Below are positions 28,514 to 36,294 of a stretch of DNA of 37,861 bases, piece after piece. Every line of letters begins with the position of its first letter. Positions within the stretch are counted from its first letter, which is position 1. Origin of the DNA: Chloroflexia bacterium. Lineage in GTDB: Bacteria > Chloroflexota > Chloroflexia > Thermobaculales > Thermobaculaceae. Under the pieces are notes generated by a model that worked only from the letters and a program-made list of their open reading frames with translations, was not told the DNA's origin and made no database searches. Location of the stretch: positions 859,389 to 897,249 of the forward strand of contig JAUJMR010000001.1 in the NCBI GenBank assembly GCA_030446765.1, in the 5' to 3' direction. Position numbers and translations under genes: made by a program.

Positions 28514-29782
28514 GTGGTCACGACTACACAACGGCTGCCGATAGAGGAACAGCTTGCGGCGATGCGCAGGGGCTCGGAGAAGATCCTGCCCGACGAGGCA
28601 GCACTGCGGGCGCTGATGGAGCGCGCGGAGGCGGAAGACCGGCCGCTGCGGATCAAGCTCGGCATAGACCCCACGACCCATGACCTAACGCTCGGGCACA
28701 CGATCCCGCTGCGCAACCTGCGCCGGTTCCAGGACCTCGGCCATCAGGCCGTACTTGTCATCGGCGACTACACCGCGACCGTCGGCGATCCCTCGGGCCG
28801 CAGCAAGGCGCGCCCTCCGCTTACCCACGAGCAGGTACGCGCGAACGCCGAAACCTTCCGTGAGCAAGCCGGGAAGATCCTTGACCTTGAGCGCGCCGAG
28901 GTGGTGTGGAACAGCGAGTGGCTGAGCAAGCTGACGCTCCAGGAGCTGATCCGCATCTGCGGACAGGTCAGCGTGAAGCGGATGCTGCAGGGGGAGTACT
29001 TCGGCAGGCGCATGGAAGACCCCGAGCAGACGATCTTCATGCACGAGATGTTCTACCCGATCATGCAGGGGATGGACTCCGTCGCCATCCGAGCGGACGT
29101 GGAGCTCGGCGGCACAGACCAGGAATTCAACTGCCTGATGGGCCGCGACATGCAGCGCCAGCACGGACAGGAGCCACAGGTCGTGATTACCAGCCCGCTG
29201 CTCCTCGGGCTGACCGGCCCGGAAAAGATGAGCAAGAGCCTGAATAACTACGCCGGAGTGTCGTGGCCGGCGCAGGAGCAGTTCAACCGCCTGATGACGA
29301 TGGCGGACGACCGGATGGCGGAGTACTACCGCTTGCTGACGGACGTACCCCTGGAGGAAGTCGAGCGCAGGCTGGCCGCCGTGCGCAGCGGCGACCGCGA
29401 CCCGCGCGTCGCCAAGAAGGACCTCGTGACGCACATCATCGCCGGGCTAAACGGTGAGCGGGCAGCCGTGGCCGCGGCCGAGGAATACGAGCGGTACGCC
29501 CAACTGCGGCGCGCCGGTGGCGCGGAGAGCATGCTCCCGACGAACATCCGGGAGGAGACGCTGTCCGTTGGGCTCGACGGCGTCCGCCTCAGCACCGTGC
29601 TCACGGCAACGGGGCTGGCTGGCTCCGGCGGCGAAGCGAAACGTCTGATCGAGCAGCGCGGTGTGCGTGTGCGGGGTGAGGTCGTCGCGGACAAGAATGC
29701 TACGCTGAGACCGGGGGAGGTCGAGGGCACATTGCTGCAGGTCGGGCAGAAGCCGCCGATATTGCTCCGAGAAGCTCCATGA
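28514..29782 (+). CDS. tyrS: Tyrosyl-tRNA synthetase
   Basis: 422 residues from GTG 28514, seven bases after GGAGG and just downstream of the T-box terminator; an upstream in-frame start would lie inside the leader. Class I signature motifs are present: the HIGH-like 'THDLTLGHTIPL' near residue 48 and 'PEKMSKSLNN' near residue 240. 'DQEFNCLMGRDMQ' matches the tyrosine-site region. The C-terminal ~60 residues are an S4 RNA-binding domain ('GGEAKRLIEQRGVRVRGEVV'). Length and motifs suit the TyrZ-like subgroup. The stop overlaps the macro-domain start (ATGA), so both share the T-box-regulated transcript. Confidence 0.96.
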   Translation: MVTTTQRLPIEEQLAAMRRGSEKILPDEAALRALMERAEAEDRPLRIKLGIDPTTHDLTLGHTIPLRNLRRFQDLGHQAVLVIGDYTATVGDPSGRSKARPPLTHEQVRANAETFREQAGKILDLERAEVVWNSEWLSKLTLQELIRICGQVSVKRMLQGEYFGRRMEDPEQTIFMHEMFYPIMQGMDSVAIRADVELGGTDQEFNCLMGRDMQRQHGQEPQVVITSPLLLGLTGPEKMSKSLNNYAGVSWPAQEQFNRLMTMADDRMAEYYRLLTDVPLEEVERRLAAVRSGDRDPRVAKKDLVTHIIAGLNGERAAVAAAEEYERYAQLRRAGGAESMLPTNIREETLSVGLDGVRLSTVLTATGLAGSGGEAKRLIEQRGVRVRGEVVADKNATLRPGEVEGTLLQVGQKPPILLREAP

Positions 29783-30357
29783 CGGAGATTCAGGTCGGCG
29801 ACGGTGTGCTGCGGCTCGTGCAGGGGGACATCACGCAAGTCGCCGCGGACGCCATGGTCAACGCCGCGAACTCCGCGCTCGCCGGAGGTGGTGGCGTGGA
29901 CGGCGCGATCCACTGGGCGGGCGGGCCGAGCATCATGGCCGAGTGCCGCTCCCTCGGCCGCTGCCCTACCGGCGGCGCCGTCGTGACGACCGCGGGCAAT
30001 CTTGCCGCCCGCGTCGTCATCCACGCGGTGGCTCCGGTCTGGCGAGGCGGTACGCAGGACGAGGCAAAGCTTCTGGCGAGCGCGTACGGAGAGAGCTTCC
30101 GGCTGGCGAAAGAGCATGGTGCGCGCAGCATCGCCCTGCCCTCACTCGGTACCGGCGCCTATGGGTACCCGCTGGATCAAGCAGCCCCGATAGCGCTTCG
30201 TGCCGCGCTCGACCATCTCAGGACTGGCGAGGCGCCAACGTTCGTGACGTTCGTGCTATGGGACAATCGCAGCCTGACAGCATATAAGAACGCCATCTCA
30301 GACCTGTTGGCTACGAACGAATACGACAGCGCCAAGGCAGTCGACTCAACGCCGTAG
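29779..30357 (+). CDS. Macro-domain protein (ADP-ribose-binding hydrolase type)
   Basis: 192 residues. Typical macro-domain elements are 'LVQGDITQVAADAMVNAAN' (residues 13-31), 'GGGGVDGAIHWAGG' and 'SLGTGAYGYPLDQA', covering both phosphate loops and the Asn/Asp pair that bind ADP-ribose. Bacterial relatives (YmdB type) remove ADP-ribose from O-acetyl-ADP-ribose or from ADP-ribosylated proteins and nucleic acids. The ATG overlaps the tyrS stop, implying translational coupling and control by tyrosine through the T-box. The last ~20 residues are not part of the fold. Confidence 0.92.
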   Translation: MTEIQVGDGVLRLVQGDITQVAADAMVNAANSALAGGGGVDGAIHWAGGPSIMAECRSLGRCPTGGAVVTTAGNLAARVVIHAVAPVWRGGTQDEAKLLASAYGESFRLAKEHGARSIALPSLGTGAYGYPLDQAAPIALRAALDHLRTGEAPTFVTFVLWDNRSLTAYKNAISDLLATNEYDSAKAVDSTP

Positions 30358-30433
30358 GAGCAACTGGTCGCGGAGATTGAAGGGGAACAGGCCGCGTTTG
30401 GACCGAAGAGACGATCCGTGATGGAGGCAGGCA

Positions 30434-31375
30434 ATGTCGGGCAGTGAGCCCTCCACGAAGGCCCATGATGCGCTCGGAGAGGGCCGGGTGGCAGTGGTGA
30501 CGGGGGTGAACAGCCCTCTCGGGATTGGCGCGGGGATCGCCATCGCTCTCGCCGGGGCGGGGATATCGGTCTTCGCCACGTATCTGGCGCAGCCCGTCGA
30601 AGAGTATGGAATCGACCCCGAGGAGGCCGCGCGTGCCGTGGAACCGGGCGAGGCGCTCTACCGGGAGCGAAACTCCGTAGCGCGCCGACGATGTCGCCAG
30701 CCGGATCCAGGCGGATGGAGGCCAGCCGGATCCAGGCGGCGGGAGGAAGGGATCCAGACGTGGGAGGCCGACCTGGCCGATCCTGGCGTCGCAGGGGCGC
30801 TGTTCGACCGGGCGGAAGCGGCGTTCGGCGGCGTCGATGTGCTGGTGAACAACGCAGCGTACAGCGTCAGGGACAGCTTCTTGCCGGTGGAGCGGCTGGA
30901 GGGCCGGAACACAACAGGCGAGTTTGGGGTAAGCACGCTGACGGCGGAAGGACTGGACCGGCACTGGCAGGTCAATGCCCGCGCGCCCGCGCTGCTGATG
31001 GTCGAGTTCGCGCGCCGGCATATCGCGCGTGGGGCGGCGTGGGGACGCATCGTGAACGTGAGCTCCGACGGCGCGCCCGTGTTCCCCGATGAGGTGAGCT
31101 ACGGAGCGACGAAGTACACACTGGAATCCCTGGGCAAGAGCGCGGCGGCGGAGCTCGGCCCGTACGGTATCACGGTGAACACCGTCTCGCTCGGCCCCAT
31201 CCAGACGGGTTGGATCGATCCGGAGCTTGCGGCTGAGGTGGAGCGGGGCACCCCGCTGGGACGCGTTGGGCGGCCGGAAGATGTTGCGGACGTGGTTGCC
31301 TTCCTGTGCTCGGAGCAGGCGCGCTGGATCACGGGGCAGACGATTTTCGTGGGCGGCGGGCACCGGATGGTGTAG
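30434..31375 (+). CDS. Short-chain dehydrogenase with an out-of-frame duplicated patch
   Basis: 313 residues, FabG-like: cofactor loop 'VVTGVNSPLGIGAGIA', 'VLVNNAA', catalytic Ser in 'VNVSSDGA' and Tyr-x3-Lys in 'SYGATKYTLES'; 'GPIQTGWIDPEL' and 'ITGQTIFVGGG' end the fold. Cofactor and substrate unknown. Between 30680 and 30751 the frame reads an unlikely Arg-rich stretch, while shifted frames encode the expected SDR helix: 'DDVASRIQADGG' (+1) and 'SRIQAAGGR' (+2). The cause is a 25-bp tandem duplication plus two single-base shifts, 27 bases in all, so the downstream frame is kept. Confidence 0.85.
   Translation: MSGSEPSTKAHDALGEGRVAVVTGVNSPLGIGAGIAIALAGAGISVFATYLAQPVEEYGIDPEEAARAVEPGEALYRERNSVARRRCRQPDPGGWRPAGSRRREEGIQTWEADLADPGVAGALFDRAEAAFGGVDVLVNNAAYSVRDSFLPVERLEGRNTTGEFGVSTLTAEGLDRHWQVNARAPALLMVEFARRHIARGAAWGRIVNVSSDGAPVFPDEVSYGATKYTLESLGKSAAAELGPYGITVNTVSLGPIQTGWIDPELAAEVERGTPLGRVGRPEDVADVVAFLCSEQARWITGQTIFVGGGHRMV
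30696..30745 (+). repeat. 25-bp tandem duplication inside the SDR gene
   Basis: Units 30696-30720 and 30721-30745 both begin GCCAGCCGGATCCAGGCGG and differ at two bases. Each unit encodes the SDR helix 'ASRIQA' but in different frames. Confidence 0.9.
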
Positions 31376-31441
31376 ATCACCACGCGCGGCACGCCGCCTG
31401 CAATTGCGGGTCCTGCAAATCTTGAGCGGAAAGGCGTGGGC

Positions 31442-32474
31442 ATGACAAAGGCGACGGACATCATGGGTGGCGCGCTGCTGGCGGCGGGTGCGGTACTGGC
31501 GGGCAGAGAGGTGCTGGGGCGGCTGCGAGAAGAGGACCTGGCGGGGCAGGTCGCGGTGATTACCGGCGGTTCCAAGGGGTTGGGGTTCCTGCTGGCGCGG
31601 GAGCTCGCCACGGAGGGCTGCCGGGTGGTGATCTGCGGTCGCGACCAGGAGGATCTTGCGCGGGCACAGCGCACGCTGGAAAAGCGGGGCGCGCGTGCAT
31701 GCCGTCCCGTGCGATGTCTCCGACCGCGGCCAGGTGGAGCAGATGCTCGATGAGGTCAACCGGTTGCATGGGCAGGTGGACATCCTCGTGAACAACGCGG
31801 GGATTATCCAGGTGGGTCCTGTCGAGTCAATGACGTTGCGCGAGTATGAGCAGGCGCATGCCGTGATGTTCTGGGGAACGGTGTATCCGACGCTCGCGGT
31901 GCTGCCGCAGATGCTCGAACGACGCAGCGGGCGGATCGTGAACATCACTTCCGTCGGCGGGAAGGTGAGCGTGCCGCACCTGCTGCCCTATAACTGCGCG
32001 AAGTTCGCCGCCGTGGGCTTTTCCGAGGGGCTAGCCGCGGAGGTCGGCTCGAAGGGGGTGCAGGTAACGACGATCGCGCCGGGTCCAATGCGGGTCGGAT
32101 CGTATCCGAATATCGCGGTGACCGGCAGCCAGGAGCGGGAGTATGCATGGTTCGCGCTGGCAGCGAGCATGCCACTCCTGTCGCTGGCGGGCGAGCGCGC
32201 GGCGCGTCAGGTTGTGCGGGCGACGAAGCGCGGGGAGAGGGTACGGATATTGTCTACACAGGCAAACATGCTCGCCCGCTTTCACGGCCTCTTCCCCGGC
32301 ACAACGGTGCGTCTGATGGGTGTGGTCGACCGGCTGCTACCCGGGTCGGATGGTCCTATCGGAGAAATCGCCCCGGCGCGCGAGGTAGAGTCCCGGCTAG
32401 AAACTCCCCTCTGGCGCGCTGCGACGTTCCTGGGTCGCCGAGCGAGCCGAAAGTATCAGCAGCACGAAGGGTGA
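31442..32474 (+). CDS. Short-chain dehydrogenase with N-terminal membrane segment, one frameshift
   Basis: About 344 residues when joined. ATG 31442 follows GGAAAGG by eight bases. A hydrophobic stretch 'MGGALLAAGAVLAG' near the start may anchor it. SDR motifs follow: 'VAVITGGSKGLGFLLARELA', 'VDILVNNAGII', Ser in 'VNITSVGG' and Tyr-x3-Lys in 'LPYNCAKFAAVG'. The frame changes by one extra base around AAAA 31680-31683 or GGGG 31686-31689, joining 'RTLEKR' to 'ARVHAVPCDVSD'. If real, it would truncate the protein before the active site. The C-terminal ~100 residues go beyond a minimal SDR. Probable partner of the SDR 66 bases upstream. Confidence 0.82.
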
Positions 32475-32529
32475 GGTGAGGACGCAGGAGGATCAGGTTG
32501 CCGCGACAGACCCGGGAAGGACCGACGCT

Positions 32530-32700
32530 CTAGCAGGAGCATGGCCCACCGTCGGCACAGCCGTCGCAGCAGTATGCCTTGTCGGCGGGCATGACGGGTG
32601 CGGTATGAATCTCGTCCCGGCAGGCTTCACAGCACAGATTCGTACCGCGGCCAGCCAACTCTGGGGTTGCGAGGGTGGCGCGTGTACAAACAATACTCAT
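32530..32700 (-). CDS. 56-residue cysteine-rich, metallothionein-like protein
   Basis: From ATG 32700 to TAG 32530. Nine cysteines in 56 residues, mostly in two clusters: 'CCEAC' (residues 23-27) and 'YCCDGCADGGPCSC' (43-56), plus Cys5 and a His at 32. Paired CC-x-x-C motifs and a C-x-C end suggest binding of zinc, copper or cadmium, as in prokaryotic metallothioneins with their 'YCCxxCA' element. This is inference from composition. It is minus-strand and stands alone between the second SDR gene and the DUF3618 operon end. A GAGAG stretch lies about eight bases before the ATG. Confidence 0.65.
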   Translation of the reverse strand: MSIVCTRATLATPELAGRGTNLCCEACRDEIHTAPVMPADKAYCCDGCADGGPCSC

Positions 32701-33278
32701 ATAGCACGCTCTCAGTTCCCCACTACGGCACTGCAGCCACTATAGGCAAACTGCGTCAGTATTCGGTCAACATTGAGTTAACATCTCTTCGGCTCATGGA
32801 CGATGATACGGCTGGCCGCGGGTATCCGTAGGAGAAGACTCGCATATGCGGGGTGAATGCCTCCGGTAGCATGCGCCGACACTGACACTTACGTGATTTG
32901 GCTCGCGGTGATCGATGTGATGCAGTTTTGCCGCGAGCGATTCAGGGCCGGGACTGTAGAGTTCTCGCATCCTGTTACAGACCGGCAAGCACTATGGAGA
33001 CTAAGACTGGGATTACTCTGGTCCGGGTTATAGCGCTTATCCCCGTCGGTTTCTCGTCGCGATCCAACGAGCAACAAGGAGCGGCGGTGTCCCAAGGACC
33101 GCTGTGAGTATCATCGTGACAGGGAGACAGCACACGAAGCAGCGTCCTCTCCGTCCAGGTTGTGCCGGATCGTACATATCTACCCCTTGCAATGAAGGCC
33201 ATGGTCTTATCTATCCTGGCCGACGAGCAAACCACATGTCGGATGCCGCGTGATGTTTGAGGATTACCGAGGGATGCT
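32701..33278. other. Intergenic region, no convincing gene
   Basis: About 580 bases between the cysteine-rich gene and the palindrome. It probably contains the promoter of the minus-strand cysteine-rich gene. A 37-codon plus-strand frame near 32993 begins METKTGITLVRVIALIP but has no start signal I trust. Nothing else stands out. Confidence 0.4.
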
Positions 33279-33306
33279 GCTGGGGCGTTCAATTGAACGC
33301 CCCAGC
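33279..33306 (-). terminator. Perfect 28-base palindrome ending the envelope-module operon
   Basis: GCTGGGGCGTTCAA/TTGAACGCCCCAGC is fully symmetrical, 11 bases past the DUF3618 gene stop. As RNA it gives a 12-bp or longer hairpin and is best placed to be the operon terminator. No T-tract follows, so it may work as a transcript-end stabiliser or Rho-assisted terminator. Confidence 0.55.
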
Positions 33307-33317
33307 ACTGCATGCGC

Positions 33318-34508
33318 CTAACTCGATGTCTGCTGATACTGCTGCCGAAACTCCGGGAAGTACCGCTGCAGGTCCTCGGTGGTGCTTTGCGTCGCCGACT
33401 GGGTAAGGCCGCTCGTGATGTTGGTCATGGTTTGGCCCTGCCCCTGTTGTACCTCATTGCGCGCCTTCAGCACCTTCGCGACGATTGCCGCAATCAGAAG
33501 CCCGCGCGTCCCGCTTAGGTTTCTGTTGAGGATGTCCGGTAGGCGGCTCTGCGCAAAGTCCTCCGCCTTCTCAGTGACGGCGGCGACGACACCGGCGCGC
33601 AGGGAAGTCTGTCCCACGACAGGCTCCAGGTTCCTCTCCAGCATATCGCGCAGATCACGACTCACGAACTGCCTGGTCTTCTCGACCGTCGCGGGCACGA
33701 GAGCCTGCGTGATACGATTTACCTCTTCCTGGTTCGGTGCGGCAGCGGATTGAGTCGATGGAGCAGAAAAGCTCTGCTGCAACTGACTAGCCTGCTGCCG
33801 GACGCTCCCGGTGATCTTCGATACCGGAGGCGCCACGGCAGGCTGTGCGAATATTCCCACACCGGTAGCGATGCTCAATGCAGTGAGCGGGTGCTGCTGG
33901 ACCTGCTGGCTCGTGGTCGTACCCAGATTTCGAACTGCCTGCGAAATGCTGCCGGTCGCGGTGGACACCTGCTGCGAAGCCGCAGTAGCCACGGTGCCCG
34001 TAGTTTCCGCCACCTGGCTGACCGCACCGCCTGCAGTGCTCGCCACCTGCGAGGCCATATCGGACGTTGTCTCGACCACGCCGCCTGCGACATCCGAAGT
34101 GACACTCGCGGCCTGCTGAGCGGCGCTTGTGACCGTCTCACCCGCGCTCTGAGCCGTGCTCGTCACGGTGTCCGTGGCGCTGCTGGCGGCACCCGCAGCC
34201 GAACTGCCTGCCTGGGAAAGGGTGCTCGTGGCAGTGTCCGTCGCGCTGCTGGCCTTCTCCTTGATTCCGGTCGAGGAGGAGCCAGTGACGCTCCCCGAGC
34301 CACCTGACACCACGCCCTGAAGCAGCGAGCCCGCGACGAGTGAAAGGCCAAGTGCGGCCAGTGGCCGCTTGCGTACCTGCTCGCTGATACCCGAGGTGAC
34401 ACTCCCGAGGGTGCTCTGCCTGCCAGGACTGCTACCCGGCAACGACGCGGACATGTCCGCGCGGGTCCGAGCTATATCCGCCTGGATTTGATCTGACGTA
34501 ACAGCCAT
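33318..34508 (-). CDS. DUF3618 protein with long Ala/Ser/Thr repeat region
   Basis: 396 residues from ATG 34508, behind a textbook AAAGGAGG site that lies inside the preceding holin-like gene (37-base overlap). Residues 1-20 are the DUF3618 signature 'SDQIQADIARTRADMSASLP'. A hydrophobic segment follows ('RPLAALGLSLVAGSLLQGVV'), then ~130 residues of imperfect 'SSATDTxTSTxxxAG'-type repeats, likely amphipathic helix or LEA/apolipoprotein-like. A second 'HPLTALSIATGVGIF' segment and a helical C-terminal domain (from ~residue 265) end it. The type is common with Holin-X genes in Actinobacteria and Chloroflexi; role unknown, probably envelope or stress-linked. This is the full-length copy; a truncated one is at 36007. 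Confidence 0.82.
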   Translation of the reverse strand: MAVTSDQIQADIARTRADMSASLPGSSPGRQSTLGSVTSGISEQVRKRPLAALGLSLVAGSLLQGVVSGGSGSVTGSSSTGIKEKASSATDTATSTLSQAGSSAAGAASSATDTVTSTAQSAGETVTSAAQQAASVTSDVAGGVVETTSDMASQVASTAGGAVSQVAETTGTVATAASQQVSTATGSISQAVRNLGTTTSQQVQQHPLTALSIATGVGIFAQPAVAPPVSKITGSVRQQASQLQQSFSAPSTQSAAAPNQEEVNRITQALVPATVEKTRQFVSRDLRDMLERNLEPVVGQTSLRAGVVAAVTEKAEDFAQSRLPDILNRNLSGTRGLLIAAIVAKVLKARNEVQQGQGQTMTNITSGLTQSATQSTTEDLQRYFPEFRQQYQQTSS

Positions 34509-34906
34509 TCTTTATCCTCCTTTAGGCTACGTATGGTCTTTTGCGGGATAAGATCCAGATTCTTCAACTGTCTGCTACCGCGCCCAGCTAGCACGACGCC
34601 TCCTGTCAGCAGCGCCCCTCCAGATAGGAAATAAGCCAGCCAAGAGGGCATACGGGTCGCCAAGAGACGAACAATGGCCTGCAATACATAGGCCAAGCCG
34701 TATACTGCCAGAACCCCACCGCCCACAACCATCGCACTGGACCGGATCGCCGGGGTGACCTTTTCGATGGTTTCGCGCTGCGCCAGTGCTAATTCCTGAC
34801 GCAGCAGCTTCACGCCGTTCTTCGCTAGTCCGGCGATTTTCGTCACCGAGTTGCCACCCCGGCCGGTATCGGCTGACTTATCCGCGAGGGGCGTACCCGC
34901 TTGCAC
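34472..34906 (-). CDS. Holin-X (PF07332-type) membrane protein, copy A
   Basis: 144 residues from GTG 34906. A basic amphipathic N-terminal half ('KLLRQELALAQRETIEKVTP') precedes a helical hairpin: 'AMVVGGGVLAVYGLAYVLQA' and 'WLAYFLSGGALLTGGVVLA', then a charged tail with 'SLKEDKEWLLRQIKSRRI'. This is the arrangement of the putative Actinobacterial Holin-X family; a real holin role is unproven, and envelope function is as likely. It starts five bases after the stop of the stress-gene copy and overlaps the DUF3618 gene. It differs from copy B by four residues (Val/Leu, Ser/Phe, Val/Ile, Asp/Glu). Confidence 0.85.
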   Translation of the reverse strand: MQAGTPLADKSADTGRGGNSVTKIAGLAKNGVKLLRQELALAQRETIEKVTPAIRSSAMVVGGGVLAVYGLAYVLQAIVRLLATRMPSWLAYFLSGGALLTGGVVLAGRGSRQLKNLDLIPQKTIRSLKEDKEWLLRQIKSRRI

Positions 34907-34911
34907 CGTCC

Positions 34912-36017
34912 CTAGGAGCCTGAGCGCGGATACAGGGGATCCTCGTCCGTGCCAAGTGACTCTGGCGAGTCCAGGGTGGTGGACGTCACGCTGGTTGCCT
35001 CACCGGTGACCGGATCGACGTCAACGACGAGCACATCCTCTCCCATTGCAGCGGTATCAGCAACTCCCACGGTCATGTCGTCCGCGATGGGATCGAGTAC
35101 AACGCAGACGCATCGGTCATCGTGACATCACCAGCCACCAGGCCAGCATCCATCGTATCGCTGACCGGCACATCACTCGCTGTTGCAAAGTCGTCGGTCA
35201 TCGTCGTTGTGGTCGCCGTGTCATAGCCAAGATCGGCGCTCGAGTCATACGACGTCGTGTCAGTGGTACTGGCGCTCGTAGTACTGCTCTGGCCAGACTG
35301 CTGACCGACCGAGGAGCCAATCCCGGAGAGCACGGTCGACCGGAGCGAGGAACCCGAGGCCGAGGCCCACAAGGAGCGAGCGGAGTGGGTGCCTGCGTAC
35401 CGCGCCGCGCAGGTCGTTCAGGATCACGCTTCCGCTCGGGTGCTCAATGTACTGCGCTGTCTTGTCGAGCACATTCGCGGTGGTCTGAGCAACAGCTCGC
35501 TGAACCGCCGGAGCCTGCGGGCTCGCGCCCTTCTCCTGTATCGTCGCAGCTGCGGTCTCGATCCTATCGGCGAGCGCATTGGTCGCCTGATCGATCTGCG
35601 TCGTCACGCCGCTCGTGGCGCCCTGCACCTTGTCGGCCGCGGTGCTGGCAACCTGCGCCACCGTGTCCGTCGCCGTCGAGGCGGTGCTGCTGACCGTGTC
35701 GGTGGCGCTCGATGCGGCGCTAGTAACGGTGCCGGCCGCAGACGAGGCGACACCTGTTACCGTGTCGGCGGCTGTCGATGCGGCATCCTTCGCCTTATCC
35801 GTCACACCCGTGCTCCCCTCTTCAGTGTAGTAGTCGGTCGCTACCGGGGCAACGGTCGGTCCACCCACTACGTCAACGTTGTCATCGTGCCTTCGAGCAC
35901 AGCAAGAGCATCGGCCTCCCACTTGGCAATGACGCGGATTTTCTTCCCGCTGCGCGACACGATATCGCTCGTCAGGCCACCGCCGAGTAGCAACTCCTCT
36001 GCCGCCTTAGCATCCTC
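34912..36017 (-). pseudogene. Decayed copy of the stress/YqjD-like repeat protein gene
   Basis: Duplicate of the gene at 36698-37846, lacking its first ~14 codons, which were replaced at the duplication junction (~36014-36020) by the DUF3618 sequence. At least three single-base shifts separate it from the intact copy. One base is missing near 35865-35870, after 'LEGTMT'; one is inserted near 35341 (CCGGAGCG versus CCGGGC), after 'LVGLGLGFL'; and one C is lost near 35094 (GATCGAG versus GATCCGAG), after 'ASALYS'. The pieces otherwise keep the sequence, so decay is recent. Confidence 0.88.
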
Positions 36018-36294
36018 CGGTGTCCGTCGCGCTGCTGGCCTTCTCCTTGATTCCGGTCGATGAGGAGCCAGTGACGCTCCCCGAGCCACCTGACACCACG
36101 CCCTGAAGCAGCGAGCCCGCGACGAGTGAAAGGCCAAGTGCGGCTAGTGGCCGCTTGCGTACCTGCTCGCTGATACCCGAGGTGACACTCCCGAGGGTGC
36201 TCTGCCTGCCAGGACTGCTACCCGGCAACGACGCGGACATGTCCGCGCGGGTCCGTGCTATATCCGCCTGGATTTGATCTGACGTAACAGCCAT
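36007..36294 (-). pseudogene. Truncated DUF3618 gene copy (N-terminal 95 residues)
   Basis: Begins at ATG 36294 with the same ribosome-binding site as the full-length copy and is identical to it over its first ~92 residues. It then breaks off after 'ASSATDT' where the duplication junction joins it to the stress-gene remnant, adding Gly-Gly-Cys and a stop. It keeps the DUF3618 motif and the first membrane segment, so a short product could still be made. Confidence 0.85.

Larger units (their letters stand above)
34234..36019 (-). repeat. Segmental tandem duplication, unit A
   Basis: Matches unit B (36020-37803) at an offset of 1786 bases. It contains, on the minus strand, the 5'-truncated stress-gene copy, holin-like copy A and the start of the full-length DUF3618 gene. 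Holin copies differ at four residues. Divergence is higher in the part of the stress gene near 35400-36000. Confidence 0.9.

Noticed and set aside
27823-28716. A 297-codon minus-strand frame across the ThiS-like gene and the T-box
   Set aside because: It runs antisense to a well-supported coding gene, a T-box leader and the start of tyrS; composition is not protein-like.
30311-31948. A 545-codon minus-strand frame opposite the two dehydrogenase genes
   Set aside because: Plus-strand SDR motifs account for this region; the antisense translation shows no family features.
32993-33107. 37-codon plus-strand frame starting METKTGITLVRV
   Set aside because: No ribosome-binding site and no recognisable family; too short to support.
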